Shown here: positions 46,644 through 59,170 of the stretch, piece by piece
Position numbering within the stretch: the stretch's first letter is position 1
How the letters are laid out: each line of letters starts with the position of its first letter
Origin: Deinococci bacterium
GTDB lineage: Bacteria; Deinococcota; Deinococci; Deinococcales; Trueperaceae
Direction: 5' to 3'
Assembly: GCA_030149325.1 (NCBI GenBank)
Contig: JASBRS010000002.1
Location: forward strand, 34,272 to 98,271
DNA: 64,000 bases
Program-made: the position numbers and the translations under genes
The notes under the pieces: generated by a model
The model's input: only the letters and a program-made list of their open reading frames with translations
The model's database searches: none
What the model was told of the DNA's origin: nothing

Positions 46644-47393
46644 ATGATCAAGGTCATCGCGGTCGGCGACGTCCACGGGCAGTGGCCCGAGCTGTGGCGG
46701 GTGCTGAAGGCCTCGGCCGCCTGCACCCCGAGCTACGAACCGACCCCGGCGGTGATCGAGGGCCGCTACCAGGTGGTCTGCGTCGGCGACCTGGTGCACT
46801 ACAAGGACGAGCGCGCCTACGCCAACGCCGTCGGGGTGGAACCCTACGACCCCCAGGACGGCGATCACCTGAGGCGCGCGGCCAAGGCCCAGATCCGCGA
46901 GCTCTACCGCTTCAAGCGCTTCGTCGACCAGGCGATGGGCAACGTCACCGTCATCCTCGGCAACCACGACGAGGTGGCGCTCAAGCACAACTACGAGCTC
47001 GCCACGCGCGGCGGTCTGAAGCACGACGAGTTCAACCCCGAGCGCGGTGGCCTGGCGCTGCCCGAGGACCTGGCGGCCTGGTTCGAGGCGTTCGCCCGCG
47101 AGCGGGTGTTCTACGGCGTGCACTTCGCCCACGCCGGGCCCCTGCCGGGCATGCAGTACTTCGACGATTTCTTCTATCACGACGGCGACACCAAGACCTG
47201 GTGGTACAAGAAGCCCGAGCTGGTGCAGCAGTCGGGCCACCGCTTCGGGGTCTACGGGCACACCGTCATGAAGGACGGCATCTACATCGACAAGGACCAC
47301 GGCTTCGCCATGATCGACGCCCTGGGCCAGTTGCAGTTCCTGGAGATGATCCTCTCCGAGGAGAGGCTCGACTACACCGTCACCACGCTCTAG
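46644..47393 (+). CDS. Calcineurin-like metallophosphoesterase
   Basis: 249 residues. Full metal-binding set: GDVHGQW, GDLVHYKDE, GNHDEVAL, then HFAHAG and GVYGHTVM. Resembles PrpE/ApaH-type phosphatases, but the substrate is not clear. ATG 46644 has GGAGGG. It follows the DdrA-like gene by 37 bases, so the two may be co-transcribed. Its stop overlaps the stop of the convergent GNAT gene (CTAG). Confidence 0.88.
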   Translation: MIKVIAVGDVHGQWPELWRVLKASAACTPSYEPTPAVIEGRYQVVCVGDLVHYKDERAYANAVGVEPYDPQDGDHLRRAAKAQIRELYRFKRFVDQAMGNVTVILGNHDEVALKHNYELATRGGLKHDEFNPERGGLALPEDLAAWFEAFARERVFYGVHFAHAGPLPGMQYFDDFFYHDGDTKTWWYKKPELVQQSGHRFGVYGHTVMKDGIYIDKDHGFAMIDALGQLQFLEMILSEERLDYTVTTL

Positions 47394-47938
47394 CGCGGCT
47401 GCGGCCCCGACGTCCCGACGGGACGGGTCATCCACACCTCGCCGAGGTCCTCGCCGTCGACCCGCAGAGCACGGGGCTGCACGCCCCACGGCGTGAAGCC
47501 CTCGCTCCGGTACAGCGTCAGCGCCGCCTCGTTGCCTTCGGTGACGGTGAGCTCGAGCAACTCCGCCCCGAGGTCAGCGGCCTCGTCGACAGCGGCGCGG
47601 AGCAGGGCCCTGCCTACGCCCCGGCGGCGCGCTTCCGGTGCCACGTAGAAGCCGTAGAGGCTGGCGCGGTGGCGGACCTTGAGGCCGCTCGAACGCACCA
47701 CGTAGGCCATCGCCACCAGAGTATCGGCGGCGAAGGCGCCGAGGGCGCGCTGGTCGGGGTCCTCCCAGCGCGCCGCCTGCACGCTCCGGAAGGTCGTCAG
47801 GTCGGGGTGCTCGTCGGGGTGCCGGCCGAAGGCGCGGGGGCTCTCGCTCAGCGCGCGGGCACGCAGCGACCACAGCTGCGGCTCGTCGCCCGGGCCCAGC
47901 CTTCGCAGCGTCGGTGGATCAGAGCGAGTAGCCGCCAC
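47390..47938 (-). CDS. GNAT-family N-acetyltransferase
   Basis: 182 residues. The acetyl-CoA motif is [25 protein letters not shown], followed by [19 protein letters not shown]. Such proteins acetylate small molecules or protein N-termini; substrate unknown. GTG 47938 lies inside the 3' end of ftsE (20-base overlap), so it occupies the place where ftsX would normally be. The start is not certain because no clear ribosome-binding site is visible. Confidence 0.8.
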   Translation of the reverse strand: MAATRSDPPTLRRLGPGDEPQLWSLRARALSESPRAFGRHPDEHPDLTTFRSVQAARWEDPDQRALGAFAADTLVAMAYVVRSSGLKVRHRASLYGFYVAPEARRRGVGRALLRAAVDEAADLGAELLELTVTEGNEAALTLYRSEGFTPWGVQPRALRVDGEDLGEVWMTRPVGTSGPQPR

Positions 47939-48599
47939 GGTCGTCGTCGCGGACCAGCTCGCCGTTGCGCAGCACCAGCGTGCGGCGCTTGAAGCGATCG
48001 ACCAGGTCGCGGGAGTGGGTGGCGACGATGACGGTGGTGCCCTTGATGTTGACGTCGTTGAGGAGCTCGAGGATCTCCATGGCGGTGTCGGGGTCGAGGT
48101 TGCCGGTGGGCTCGTCGGCCAGCAGCAGCGGCGGGTTGGTGACCATGGCGCGTGCGATCGCCACGCGCTGCTGCTCGCCCAGGCTGAGCTCGATGGGGAA
48201 GGCCTTGCGCTTGTGGGCCAGGCCCACCTGGCGCAGGGCCAGCAACGCCCGCTGCTCCATGTTGCCGCGGTTGCCGGTGGCGCGCAGCGCGAAGGTGAGG
48301 TTCTCCAGGGCCGACAGGTGCGACAGCAGCCGGTGGTCCTGGAACACCATGCCGATGGCGCGGCGCAGGTGCGGCAGCCGGCGCTCGCGGAGCCGCGTGA
48401 TGTCCTGACCCGCCACGTACACGTGCCCCTCGGTCGGCAGGATGCGCCGAAGCAGCAGCGACAGCAGCGTCGACTTGCCGGCCCCGGAGTGCCCCGTGAT
48501 GTAGGCGAACTCGCCCTTCTTGACCTCGAAGTCGACGTCACGCAGGGCGTGCGTGTGCGTACGCGGGTAGGTCTTGGTGACGTGGTGGAACTGGATCAT
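47919..48599 (-). CDS. ftsE: Cell division ATP-binding protein FtsE
   Basis: 226-residue ABC ATPase. Walker [13 protein letters not shown]-loop VFQDHRLL, signature [14 protein letters not shown], Walker [13 protein letters not shown] and switch His ATHSRD. Begins [12 protein letters not shown] as in FtsE. FtsE works with membrane partner FtsX to control peptidoglycan hydrolases at the septum. No ftsX follows here, only a GNAT gene, so FtsX must be elsewhere or be replaced. Confidence 0.92.
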   Translation of the reverse strand: MIQFHHVTKTYPRTHTHALRDVDFEVKKGEFAYITGHSGAGKSTLLSLLLRRILPTEGHVYVAGQDITRLRERRLPHLRRAIGMVFQDHRLLSHLSALENLTFALRATGNRGNMEQRALLALRQVGLAHKRKAFPIELSLGEQQRVAIARAMVTNPPLLLADEPTGNLDPDTAMEILELLNDVNIKGTTVIVATHSRDLVDRFKRRTLVLRNGELVRDDDRGGYSL

Positions 48600-48631
48600 G
48601 GCTCGCAGGCGGCGGCCGCCGTCCTCCCGCC

Positions 48632-48637
48632 ACTGTA
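48632..48637 (-). promoter_or_regulatory. -10 box of ftsE
   Basis: TACAGT on the minus strand; leader of about 26-30 bases containing a GGCGGCCGCC repeat. Confidence 0.45.
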
Positions 48638-48681
48638 CCCAACCGCGGCCGCCGCCGTGGTTAGAGCCGTGCCGGACGCGC

Positions 48682-49652
48682 TCACGCGTAGCCGGCCAGG
48701 GCCGCGGCGAGCGTCGCGAAGGCGGTGGCGTGGTCGAGGTCGGTCAGAACCTCGACGTTCGGCTCGGCGCCGCGCTCGCCCGGGCGACGGTCGACCACCG
48801 TCATGCCGCGCGTGTGGGTGCCCGTGAGCTCCACCGCCACGTGGCGCAGCTCGACCTCGAACAGCTCGGGGTGCGTCACCGCCAGGACGGCGCAGGGATC
48901 GTGGAGCGGCACGCCCACGTCGGGTCCGAAGCTGCGGGCGTAGGCGTCGCCGTAGGCGGTCATCAGCTCGGCCGCGAAGCGCGCCGCGGCTCCCGGCAGG
49001 GCGCGCAGTGCCGCCTGCCGTTCGGCGTCGATGCGGAAGCGGTGGGTCAGGTCGAGCCCCGCCATGACCAGCCGGGCGCCGGAGTCGAACACGATGGCGG
49101 CGGCCTCGGGGTCGGCGAAGATGTTGTACTCGGCGGCGGCGGTAACGTTGCCGGGCCCGTAGCTGCCGCCCATCAGGCTGATGCCGCGCAGCCGGCCGGC
49201 CAGCGACGGATCCTCCCGGAGCGCCAGCGCGACGTTGGTGAGCGGCCCGGTGGCCACCAGCCAGAGGTCGTCGCGAGCCGAAGCGGCCTCGAGCAGGAAG
49301 CGCACGGCGGACCCGCCGGCGGGCTCGCGCGTCAGCGGTGGCAGCTCGGGCCCGTCGAGGCCGCTCTCGCCGTGGATGAAGGCGGCGTGGCGGGGCTCGG
49401 CTACCAGCGGCCGGTCGGCGCCGGCGACGACCGGGACGTCCAGGCCGGCGATCTGCGTGACGATCAGGGCGTTGTGGAGCGTGCGCTCGAGGGGCGCGTT
49501 GCCGCTGACCGCGGTGATGCCCACCAGCTCGGTGGTGGCGCCGGCCAGCAGGATCGCCAGGGCGTCGTCGTGCCCGGGGTCGCAATCGAGCAGGACGGCG
49601 GGCCGTGAGGCGCCGCCGTCCTGGGTTCCGGCGTCGGGACGGACGCCCGCCC

Positions 49653-49656
<4 letters not shown>
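48682..49656 (-). CDS. Nucleoside hydrolase
   Basis: Hydrolyses the N-glycosidic bond of ribonucleosides. 324 residues. The calcium-binding aspartate cluster is [14 protein letters not shown]; other motifs are [48 protein letters not shown] in part, and [10 protein letters not shown]. The N-terminal ~18 residues are a flexible extension. GTG 49656 overlaps the gyrA stop (GTGA), an unusual coupling of nucleoside salvage to a topoisomerase gene. Confidence 0.92.
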
Positions 49657-52121
<2,465 letters not shown>

Positions 52122-52201
52122 GTGATGCCTCCTCGTTCACCCGGCCCGCGCGCCGGAACGCGCTCGGGGAGCGGCTCCGACCGGCTCCGGGCCAACGCAC
52201 G

Positions 52202-52210
52202 AGTCTACCA
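52202..52210 (-). promoter_or_regulatory. Extended -10 promoter of gyrA
   Basis: TGG then TAGACT on the minus strand; leader of about 75 bases. Confidence 0.55.
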
Positions 52211-52322
52211 TCCCAGGGCGCCCCGCGCAAACCGAGGCTGGTGCCCGGAACGCCGTCCAGGGCGGCGCTCGTGCGACTCGACCGGGACCGGTAGGGGGGC
52301 GAGCGGGCGGGCGCGGCCGGGC

Positions 52323-52655
52323 TCAGCGCATGGAGGGTTCTTGCAGCGTGATGAAGTGTCCCAACAGGCCCAGCGCCCGCAGGTCGGGCCCGGACATCGG
52401 CACCGTGTAGACGCTGGCGACGAGGTAGTTCTGGCGACGCGCCTGCGCCGCCAGGGCGCCTTCCAGGGCGTTCTGGGTGAGGCCCCCCAGCAGCTCACCG
52501 AAGGGGCCGCTGAGGCCGCTGTGGGCGGTGACGTCGCGGTTCAGGCGGTCGGCGTAGGCGGTCGCGAAGGCGTGGCGGTCGGGGTTGGTCATGGCCATCG
52601 CGACGAGGAGCAGCACGGCCAGCGCGGCCGGGAGGGCCCAGCGGGGAGAACGCAT
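52323..52655 (-). CDS. Small DUF4359-like secreted protein
   Basis: 110 residues. N-terminal hydrophobic helix (residues 8-22), then AMTNPDRHAFATAYADRL, which resembles DUF4359, and a C-terminal part with RRQNYLVASVYTV and GLLGHFITLQ. Function unknown. ATG 52655 is 5 bases after TAAGCT, so leaderless. Divergent from purB. Confidence 0.65.
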   Translation of the reverse strand: MRSPRWALPAALAVLLLVAMAMTNPDRHAFATAYADRLNRDVTAHSGLSGPFGELLGGLTQNALEGALAAQARRQNYLVASVYTVPMSGPDLRALGLLGHFITLQEPSMR

Positions 52656-52660
52656 GCCCC

Positions 52661-52666
52661 AGCTTA
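52661..52666 (-). promoter_or_regulatory. -10 box of the DUF4359-like gene
   Basis: TAAGCT on the minus strand, 5 bases before the ATG. Confidence 0.45.
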
Positions 52667-52696
52667 CCCGTGACCGACGATCGCGTCGTGACCCCG

Positions 52697-52705
52697 TGGT
52701 AGCTT
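52697..52705 (+). promoter_or_regulatory. Extended -10 box of purB
   Basis: TGG then TAGCTT, 6 bases before ATG 52712. Confidence 0.55.
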
Positions 52706-52711
52706 CGCTGC

Positions 52712-54016
<1,305 letters not shown>

Positions 54017-54139
54017 CGAGCCGCCCCGGGGGAGAACCTCGTGCTCGCGGGTGCGGCGGCGGGCGCTCCGGCTCCGGGCTGCGATCGGCGGCGGTCCGCA
54101 CCCGCGGCGACGCGCCCGCGGCTCCCGCGGCCGACCTGC

Positions 54140-54145
54140 TATCAT
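54140..54145 (+). promoter_or_regulatory. -10 box of purC-purS
   Basis: TATCAT, 6 bases before the GTG at 54152. Confidence 0.55.
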
Positions 54146-54151
54146 CCGGGC

Positions 54152-54904
54152 GTGACGGCTCCCCGCAGAGGCGCGATGCGCTACGAAGGCAAGGCCAAGA
54201 AGGTGTACGCCACCGACGACGAGCAGCGCTACGTCGTGGAGTACAAGGACGACGCCACCGCGTACAACGCGCTCAAGCGCGGCACCATCCAGGGCAAGGG
54301 TGTGGTGAACAACGCGGTGTCGAGCGTGCTGTTCGAGATGCTCGCCGAGCACGGCGTGCCCACCCACTTCCTCGAGCGCATCTCCGATCGCGAGCAGCTC
54401 GTTCGGGCCGTCGAGATCATCCCCATCGAGGTGATCGTCCGCAACCGGGCGGCCGGCTCGTTCGCCAAGCGCTACGGCGTCGACGAGGGCCTCGAGCTCG
54501 ATCCCATCGTCATCGAGTGGTGCTACAAGAGCGACGAGCTCGGCGATCCGCCCCTGAACGACGCCACTGCCGTGGCGCTGGGCCTGGCGACGCCCGACGA
54601 GCTCGAGGACCTGTTCGAGCTGGCGTCGACCGTCAACGACACGCTGCTGCCCTACTTCGAGGAGCGCGGCCTCGAGCTGGTCGACTTCAAGCTCGAGTTC
54701 GGCCGCACCGCCGACGGCGACATCGTACTGGCCGACGAGATCAGCCCCGACACCTGCCGGCTGTGGGACCTCGCCAGCGGCGAGCGCCTCGACAAGGACC
54801 GCTTCCGGCGCGACCTGGGCTCGGTCGAGGAGGCCTACCAGGAGGTCTACCGGAGGGTCGTCGAGGGCGCCGAGCCTCGGCCGATCGCGGGAGCGGACGC
54901 GTGA
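54152..54904 (+). CDS. purC: SAICAR synthase
   Basis: Ligates aspartate to CAIR with [16 protein letters not shown] opens the ATP-binding domain; later regions are [32 protein letters not shown] in part, DFKLEFGR and [14 protein letters not shown]. With the leaderless GTG at 54152 the protein has 250 residues; ATG 54176 (AGAGG upstream) would give 242 and is closer to the usual N-terminus. purS begins inside the stop codon (GTGA). Confidence 0.95.
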   Translation: MTAPRRGAMRYEGKAKKVYATDDEQRYVVEYKDDATAYNALKRGTIQGKGVVNNAVSSVLFEMLAEHGVPTHFLERISDREQLVRAVEIIPIEVIVRNRAAGSFAKRYGVDEGLELDPIVIEWCYKSDELGDPPLNDATAVALGLATPDELEDLFELASTVNDTLLPYFEERGLELVDFKLEFGRTADGDIVLADEISPDTCRLWDLASGERLDKDRFRRDLGSVEEAYQEVYRRVVEGAEPRPIAGADA

Positions 54905-55158
54905 GCGTGATGCGCTACCGCGCCGTGGTCGACGTGCTGCTCAAGCGCTCGATCCTCGATCCGCAGGGGCGTGCTGTCGAGGCGACCCTGCGCCGCCTCG
55001 GCAACGACAACGTCTCCGACGTGCGCGTCGGCAAGCGCATCGAGCTTGTGCTGGAGGGCGAACGCGCCGAGGTCGAGCGCCAGGTGCGCGAGATCGCCGA
55101 GAAGGTGCTGTCCAACCCCGTCATGGAGGACGTCGAGGTCTCCCTCGAGGAGGCGTAG
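54901..55158 (+). CDS. purS: FGAM synthase subunit PurS
   Basis: 85-residue small subunit of the PurSLQ complex that makes FGAM from FGAR and glutamine. Fold pattern: [29 protein letters not shown] then [14 protein letters not shown]. PurS dimers bridge PurL and PurQ. GTG 54901 overlaps the purC stop. purQ and purL, which usually follow, are absent here; an alpha/beta hydrolase takes their place. Confidence 0.93.
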   Translation: MSVMRYRAVVDVLLKRSILDPQGRAVEATLRRLGNDNVSDVRVGKRIELVLEGERAEVERQVREIAEKVLSNPVMEDVEVSLEEA

Positions 55159-55164
55159 CCGGCC

Positions 55165-56010
55165 ATGCCCACGGGACGACGCACGCTGAGCACCGCCGAC
55201 GGGCTCGAGCTCGCCCTCTACCTCTGGCAGGTCGAGCAGCCGCGCGCGAGTTGCCTGCTGATCCACGGCTACGCCGAGCACGCTGGCCGCTACGGGGCGG
55301 TCGCGCGCAGCCTGGCCGAGGCCGGCATCGAGGTATGGGCGTTCGATCTGCGCGGCCACGGCCACAGCCCCGGACGCCGCGCCGACGTGCGCCGCTTCGA
55401 CGACTACGTGGCCGATGCAGCCGTCCTGAGCGAACGCGTCCACGCCGAGCGGCCGGGCCTGCCGGCGCTGGTATTGGGCCACAGCATGGGCGGGGCCATC
55501 GCTCTGCAGCTCGCCCTGGAGCACCCAGAGTGGGTCGACGGGCTGGCGCTCAGCGCCCCCTTCCTGCGGCCGACCACGCCCCCGCCCGCGTGGCTGACGG
55601 GGCTCGCCGCGGGCCTGGCGACCAGCCTGCCGCAGCTCCCGGTGCAGGCGCTCGACGCCTCTGCGCTGTCGCGCGATGCCGCGGTGGTCGAGGCCTACCG
55701 CTCGGATCCGCTCACCTACACCGGCTGGGTCAAGGCGCGCATGGGACACGAGATGGTCGAGGCCGGCGGGCGGCTGCTGCGCCGCGCGCCGAGCCTGGGG
55801 GTCCCCACGCTGCTGCTGCACGGCGGAGCCGACGCCCTGGCCGACCCGCAGGCCAGCCGCGAGCTGGCGCAGGCGGCGCCCGACGGCATGGTGAGGCTCG
55901 AGCTCTACCCCGAGAGCTACCACGAGCTCTTCAACGACCTCGATCGCCGGGCCGTGCTCGCCGACCTGCGTGGCTGGTTCGACGCCCGCGTGGCGGCCCT
56001 CGGCGGCTAG
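55165..56010 (+). CDS. Alpha/beta hydrolase, monoacylglycerol-lipase-like
   Basis: 281 residues. LIHGYAEHAGRY (oxyanion region), FDLRGHGHSPGRRADVRRFDDYV, nucleophile elbow GHSMGGAIAL, acid in LHGGADALADP and catalytic His in ESYHELFND. The pattern fits the monoglyceride lipase/lysophospholipase group. No signal peptide, so cytoplasmic. It begins 6 bases after purS and is probably co-transcribed, though a purine role is not expected. Confidence 0.85.
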   Translation: MPTGRRTLSTADGLELALYLWQVEQPRASCLLIHGYAEHAGRYGAVARSLAEAGIEVWAFDLRGHGHSPGRRADVRRFDDYVADAAVLSERVHAERPGLPALVLGHSMGGAIALQLALEHPEWVDGLALSAPFLRPTTPPPAWLTGLAAGLATSLPQLPVQALDASALSRDAAVVEAYRSDPLTYTGWVKARMGHEMVEAGGRLLRRAPSLGVPTLLLHGGADALADPQASRELAQAAPDGMVRLELYPESYHELFNDLDRRAVLADLRGWFDARVAALGG

Positions 56011-56023
56011 CTGCGGCGCGGGG

Positions 56024-57175
56024 TCAGGCCGGCAGCACGCGGTAGACCAGGAACTTCAGGTAGCGCCCCTCGGGGAAGCTCGACGGCACCGGGTGGTCGC
56101 GCGGCTGCCCGCGCTCGGCGATCAGCTGGGCCCGGACCCCGGCCGAGCGCGCCGCCTCGGCCACCAGGCGCTGGAACGCTTCGGGCGACACCTGCGCCGT
56201 GCACGAGGCGGTGGCCAGCAGGCCGCCCGGCGCCACCGCTCCGAAGGCCGCCCGGTTGAGCTTCAGGTAGGCGCGTTGGGCTCGGCGACGCTGATCGGCG
56301 CTGCGCGCCAGCGACGGCGGGTCGAGGATCACCAGGTCGTAGCGCTCGTCGCGCTGCTCGAGCTGCGGTAGGAAGTCGAAGACGTCGGCGGCCACGGCGC
56401 GGTGACGCGCGGGTTCGAGGCCGTTGTCGGCCACCGCCCGGTCCGCTTCGCGCACGGCGGCGTCGGCGACGTCGACGCTCACCGCCAGTTCGGCGCCGCC
56501 GGCGAGGGCATAGACGCTGAACCCGCCGGTGTAGCTGAAGAGGTTCAGCACCCTCCGGCCCGCGGCGAGCTCGCGGATCAGGGCGCGGTTGTCGCGCTGG
56601 TCGAGGAACAACCCGGTCTTCTGGCCGCGGCGGAGGTCGGCGTGGAAGCGCAGGCCGTTCTCGGTCACGCTCACCTCGGGCGGCGGCAGCTCCCCCCACA
56701 GGGGCTCGAGCCCGTCGGCGCCGCGCAGGGCCACGCCCTTGAGGCCGAGCGCGCTCCCGAGCTCGCGCGCCACCGTCGGCAGCAGCCGGGTCACGCTGTC
56801 GGCGTAGGCCTTCACCGCCGCGAAGCGACCGTAGCGGTCGGCCACGATGGCGGGCAGGAAGTCGCCTTCGCCGTGCAGGAGGCGGTAGGCGTCGGTGTCG
56901 GTGCGCTCGGTGAGCGGCGCGCGCAGCGCCAGCGCCTCGCGCACCCGCCGGCGAAGGAGATCGGTGTCGGGTACGGCGTCGCGGGCGAAGAGGCGCACCG
57001 CGATGGCTCCTTCGGCGTCGTAGAGCCCGTGCGACACCGCGCGCCCGGCCTCCAGGCGCACCCAGTCGCCGCTGTTGAGCCGGTGCCGGGGGAGGTGGTT
57101 GCGGTAGATCCAGGGGTGACCCGAGACCAGCGCCGGTTCCAGCGCCGGACCGAGGTTGAGCGTCGCCAGCGTCAT
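56024..57175 (-). CDS. RlmI-like rRNA (cytosine-C5) methyltransferase
   Basis: 383 residues. An N-terminal PUA-like part (HPWIYRNHLPRH, GDWVRLEAGRAVSHGLYD) and a central RlmI-type domain are followed by a C-terminal Rossmann methyltransferase: FLDQRDNRALI, VLNLFSYTGGFSVYA, DPPSLAR and the Cys-containing TASCTAQV. RlmI/RlmK-like enzymes modify 23S rRNA; the exact base is inferred. Leaderless start: TAGAGT 6 bases before the ATG. Confidence 0.88.
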   Translation of the reverse strand: MTLATLNLGPALEPALVSGHPWIYRNHLPRHRLNSGDWVRLEAGRAVSHGLYDAEGAIAVRLFARDAVPDTDLLRRRVREALALRAPLTERTDTDAYRLLHGEGDFLPAIVADRYGRFAAVKAYADSVTRLLPTVARELGSALGLKGVALRGADGLEPLWGELPPPEVSVTENGLRFHADLRRGQKTGLFLDQRDNRALIRELAAGRRVLNLFSYTGGFSVYALAGGAELAVSVDVADAAVREADRAVADNGLEPARHRAVAADVFDFLPQLEQRDERYDLVILDPPSLARSADQRRRAQRAYLKLNRAAFGAVAPGGLLATASCTAQVSPEAFQRLVAEAARSAGVRAQLIAERGQPRDHPVPSSFPEGRYLKFLVYRVLPA

Positions 57176-57181
57176 GGCGTG

Positions 57182-57187
57182 ACTCTA
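57182..57187 (-). promoter_or_regulatory. -10 box of the RlmI-like gene
   Basis: TAGAGT on the minus strand, 6 bases before ATG 57175. Confidence 0.55.
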
Positions 57188-57210
57188 TCGCGACGGCGGC
57201 CCCGGCGGCG

Positions 57211-57903
57211 TCAGGCCCCTGTGAGCTCCTTCGCGCGCGCCAGCACGGCGTCGAACATGGCCGCGGTGAGGCGGCCGGTGTTGGTGTTCTGGAAGCTGAC
57301 GTGGTAGCTGTCCAGCAGCGGCAGCCCTCCCGGGGGACGATGCAGCTCGCCGTGGGCGAAGGGGTGGCGGGCCTTGACGACGGGGTGGCCGCGCGCCGAG
57401 AGCAGCTCCAGGTAGGCGTCGTGGGCGATCCTGCCCAGCGCCAGCACGCCGCCGAGGTCGGGCAGCTGCGCCAGGTCGTGCTCGAGCCAGGCACGGCACG
57501 CCGCCAGCTCGCTGCGCAGCGGCTTGTTCCCCGGAGGCACGCAGCGCAGCGCCGCCGTGATCCACACACCCTGCAGCTCCAGGCCGTCGTCGCGGCCTTC
57601 GGCCTGCGGCTGCGATGCCAGGCCGGCGCGGTACAGGGCGGGGTAGAGGAAGTCGCCGCTGGCGTCGCCGGTGAACATCCGCCCGGTGCGGTTCGAGCCG
57701 TGGGCGCCGGGGGCCAGGCCCAGCACCAGCAGGCGCGCGCTGCGGTCGCCGAAGCCGGGCACGGGGCGAGCCCAGTAGACCTCGTTCCGGTAGGCACGCC
57801 GCTTCTCCCGGCCCACGCGCTCGCGGTACTCCGCCAGGCGCGGGCAGCGTCGGCAGCCCTCCAGGGCGGGCGGGTAGGCGGGGTCGGCCGCCCCGGCGGG
57901 CAT
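57211..57903 (-). CDS. Family-5 (UdgB-type) uracil-DNA glycosylase
   Basis: Removes uracil and some deaminated purines from DNA. 230 residues. Four cysteines that could hold a 4Fe-4S cluster: CRRC near residue 16, then RCVPPGNKPLRSELAAC. The active-site motif GLAPGAHGSNRTGRMF, with Ala/Gly where other families have Asp, is typical of UdgB; SYHVSFQNTNTGR is the second motif. It starts 9 bases after the upstream aminotransferase gene. Confidence 0.9.
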   Translation of the reverse strand: MPAGAADPAYPPALEGCRRCPRLAEYRERVGREKRRAYRNEVYWARPVPGFGDRSARLLVLGLAPGAHGSNRTGRMFTGDASGDFLYPALYRAGLASQPQAEGRDDGLELQGVWITAALRCVPPGNKPLRSELAACRAWLEHDLAQLPDLGGVLALGRIAHDAYLELLSARGHPVVKARHPFAHGELHRPPGGLPLLDSYHVSFQNTNTGRLTAAMFDAVLARAKELTGA

Positions 57904-57911
57904 GCCGAGCT

Positions 57912-59084
57912 TCAGACCGCGTGGGCGCGGGCCACGCGCTCGGCGATGCGGTCGACGGCCCGGTCGAGGATGGCGCGGCTGGTGGCGAAGTTCAGGCGCG
58001 CGAAGCCGTCGCCGCCGGCCCCGAACGAGGGTCCGCCGTTGAGTCCCACACCGGCCTCGGCCGCCAGCGTCTCGGCGGGGTCGTCCCCCAGGTCGCTGGC
58101 CCGGAAGTCGAGCCACCCCAGGTAGGTGCCCTCGGGGCGGTGCATGACGACGCCCGGCAGGTCGGCGGCGACGCGCTGGAGCAGGTGGTCGCGGTTGGCC
58201 TGGAGGTAGGCCAGGGTGTCCTGGAACCAGGCCCCGGCGCCGCGGTAGGCGCCGATGGTGGCCGCCTGCGCCAGGACGTTGGGGCCGGGCGCGACGCCGC
58301 GCGCGTGGTAGCCGATGCGCTCGAGCATGGCGTGGTTGCTGCTGTAGGCGAAGCTCAGCTTCAGGCCCGGGATGTTGAAGGCCTTGGTGGGGCCGTAGAG
58401 CGTGAGGGTGCGCTCGGCCACCGCCGGGTCGAGGCCGGCGATGGGGCGGTGGACGCCTTCGAACGTCAGGTCGGCGTGAAGCTCGTCGGAGACGATCCAC
58501 AGGTTGTGCCTGAGGGCGAAGTCCGCCAGCGCCTCGAGCTCGTCGCGGCGGAAGACGCGTCCCACCGGGTTGTGCGGGTTGCACAGCATCAACATGCGGC
58601 TGGCCGGAGTCACGGCGGCCTCGAGGGCGTCGAGGTCGAGGGCATAGCCGTCGGGCCCGTCGATCATCGGCACCTCCACCGGCACCCGGCCGGTGTTCTC
58701 GAGGGCGGCCTTGAACGGCGGGTAGAGCGGCGTCAACAGGAGCGCCTCGTCGCCGGGGCCGGCGAAGGCGGTGGCGGCCAGGTACAGCCCCTGGACGGTG
58801 CTCCCGAGCAGGTGTACGTCCTCGCGCTCGGGGCGAAGGGCGTAGCGCTGCTCCAGCCGGTCCTGCAGGGCCTCCACCAGGCCCGGCAGCCCCTCGGGCA
58901 TGAGGTAGCCAAGGTTGTTGCTCGCGACCTGATCGGCGATCGCTTGCTTGATGGCGTCGGCGATGGGGAAGTCCATCTCCGCGACCCACAGCGCCAGGAC
59001 GTCGGGTCCGAAGCGCGACCACTTGGCGTTGGGTCGCTCCTTGAGCGTCTGGAGCGACAGCGAATCGTACGGGTGAGCGGGCAT
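57912..59084 (-). CDS. MalY/PatB-like aminotransferase or C-S lyase
   Basis: 390 residues, fold-type I PLP enzyme. Opens with KWSRFGPDVLALWVAEMDFP, the hallmark of MalY/PatB cystathionine beta-lyases; LCNPHNPVGR, WIVSDELHADLTF and the PLP-Lys region LYGPTKAFNIPGL follow. Likely a beta C-S lyase acting on cystathionine or cysteine conjugates; an aminotransferase activity cannot be ruled out. Start ATG 59084 with TACACT 5 bases upstream. Confidence 0.88.
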   Translation of the reverse strand: MPAHPYDSLSLQTLKERPNAKWSRFGPDVLALWVAEMDFPIADAIKQAIADQVASNNLGYLMPEGLPGLVEALQDRLEQRYALRPEREDVHLLGSTVQGLYLAATAFAGPGDEALLLTPLYPPFKAALENTGRVPVEVPMIDGPDGYALDLDALEAAVTPASRMLMLCNPHNPVGRVFRRDELEALADFALRHNLWIVSDELHADLTFEGVHRPIAGLDPAVAERTLTLYGPTKAFNIPGLKLSFAYSSNHAMLERIGYHARGVAPGPNVLAQAATIGAYRGAGAWFQDTLAYLQANRDHLLQRVAADLPGVVMHRPEGTYLGWLDFRASDLGDDPAETLAAEAGVGLNGGPSFGAGGDGFARLNFATSRAILDRAVDRIAERVARAHAV

Positions 59085-59089
59085 GGCGG

Positions 59090-59098
59090 AGTGTACCA
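59090..59098 (-). promoter_or_regulatory. Extended -10 box of the MalY/PatB-like gene
   Basis: TGG then TACACT on the minus strand, 5 bases before the ATG. Divergent from the esterase promoter. Confidence 0.6.
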
Positions 59099-59157
59099 GG
59101 GCACCCCACCGACGGGCCCCTCCCGCCACGCCTACCGGCCAGGCGGCGGACGACGGG

Positions 59158-59163
59158 TACACT
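59158..59163 (+). promoter_or_regulatory. -10 box of the esterase gene
   Basis: TACACT, 7 bases before ATG 59171. Confidence 0.55.
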
Positions 59164-59170
59164 CGACCGC

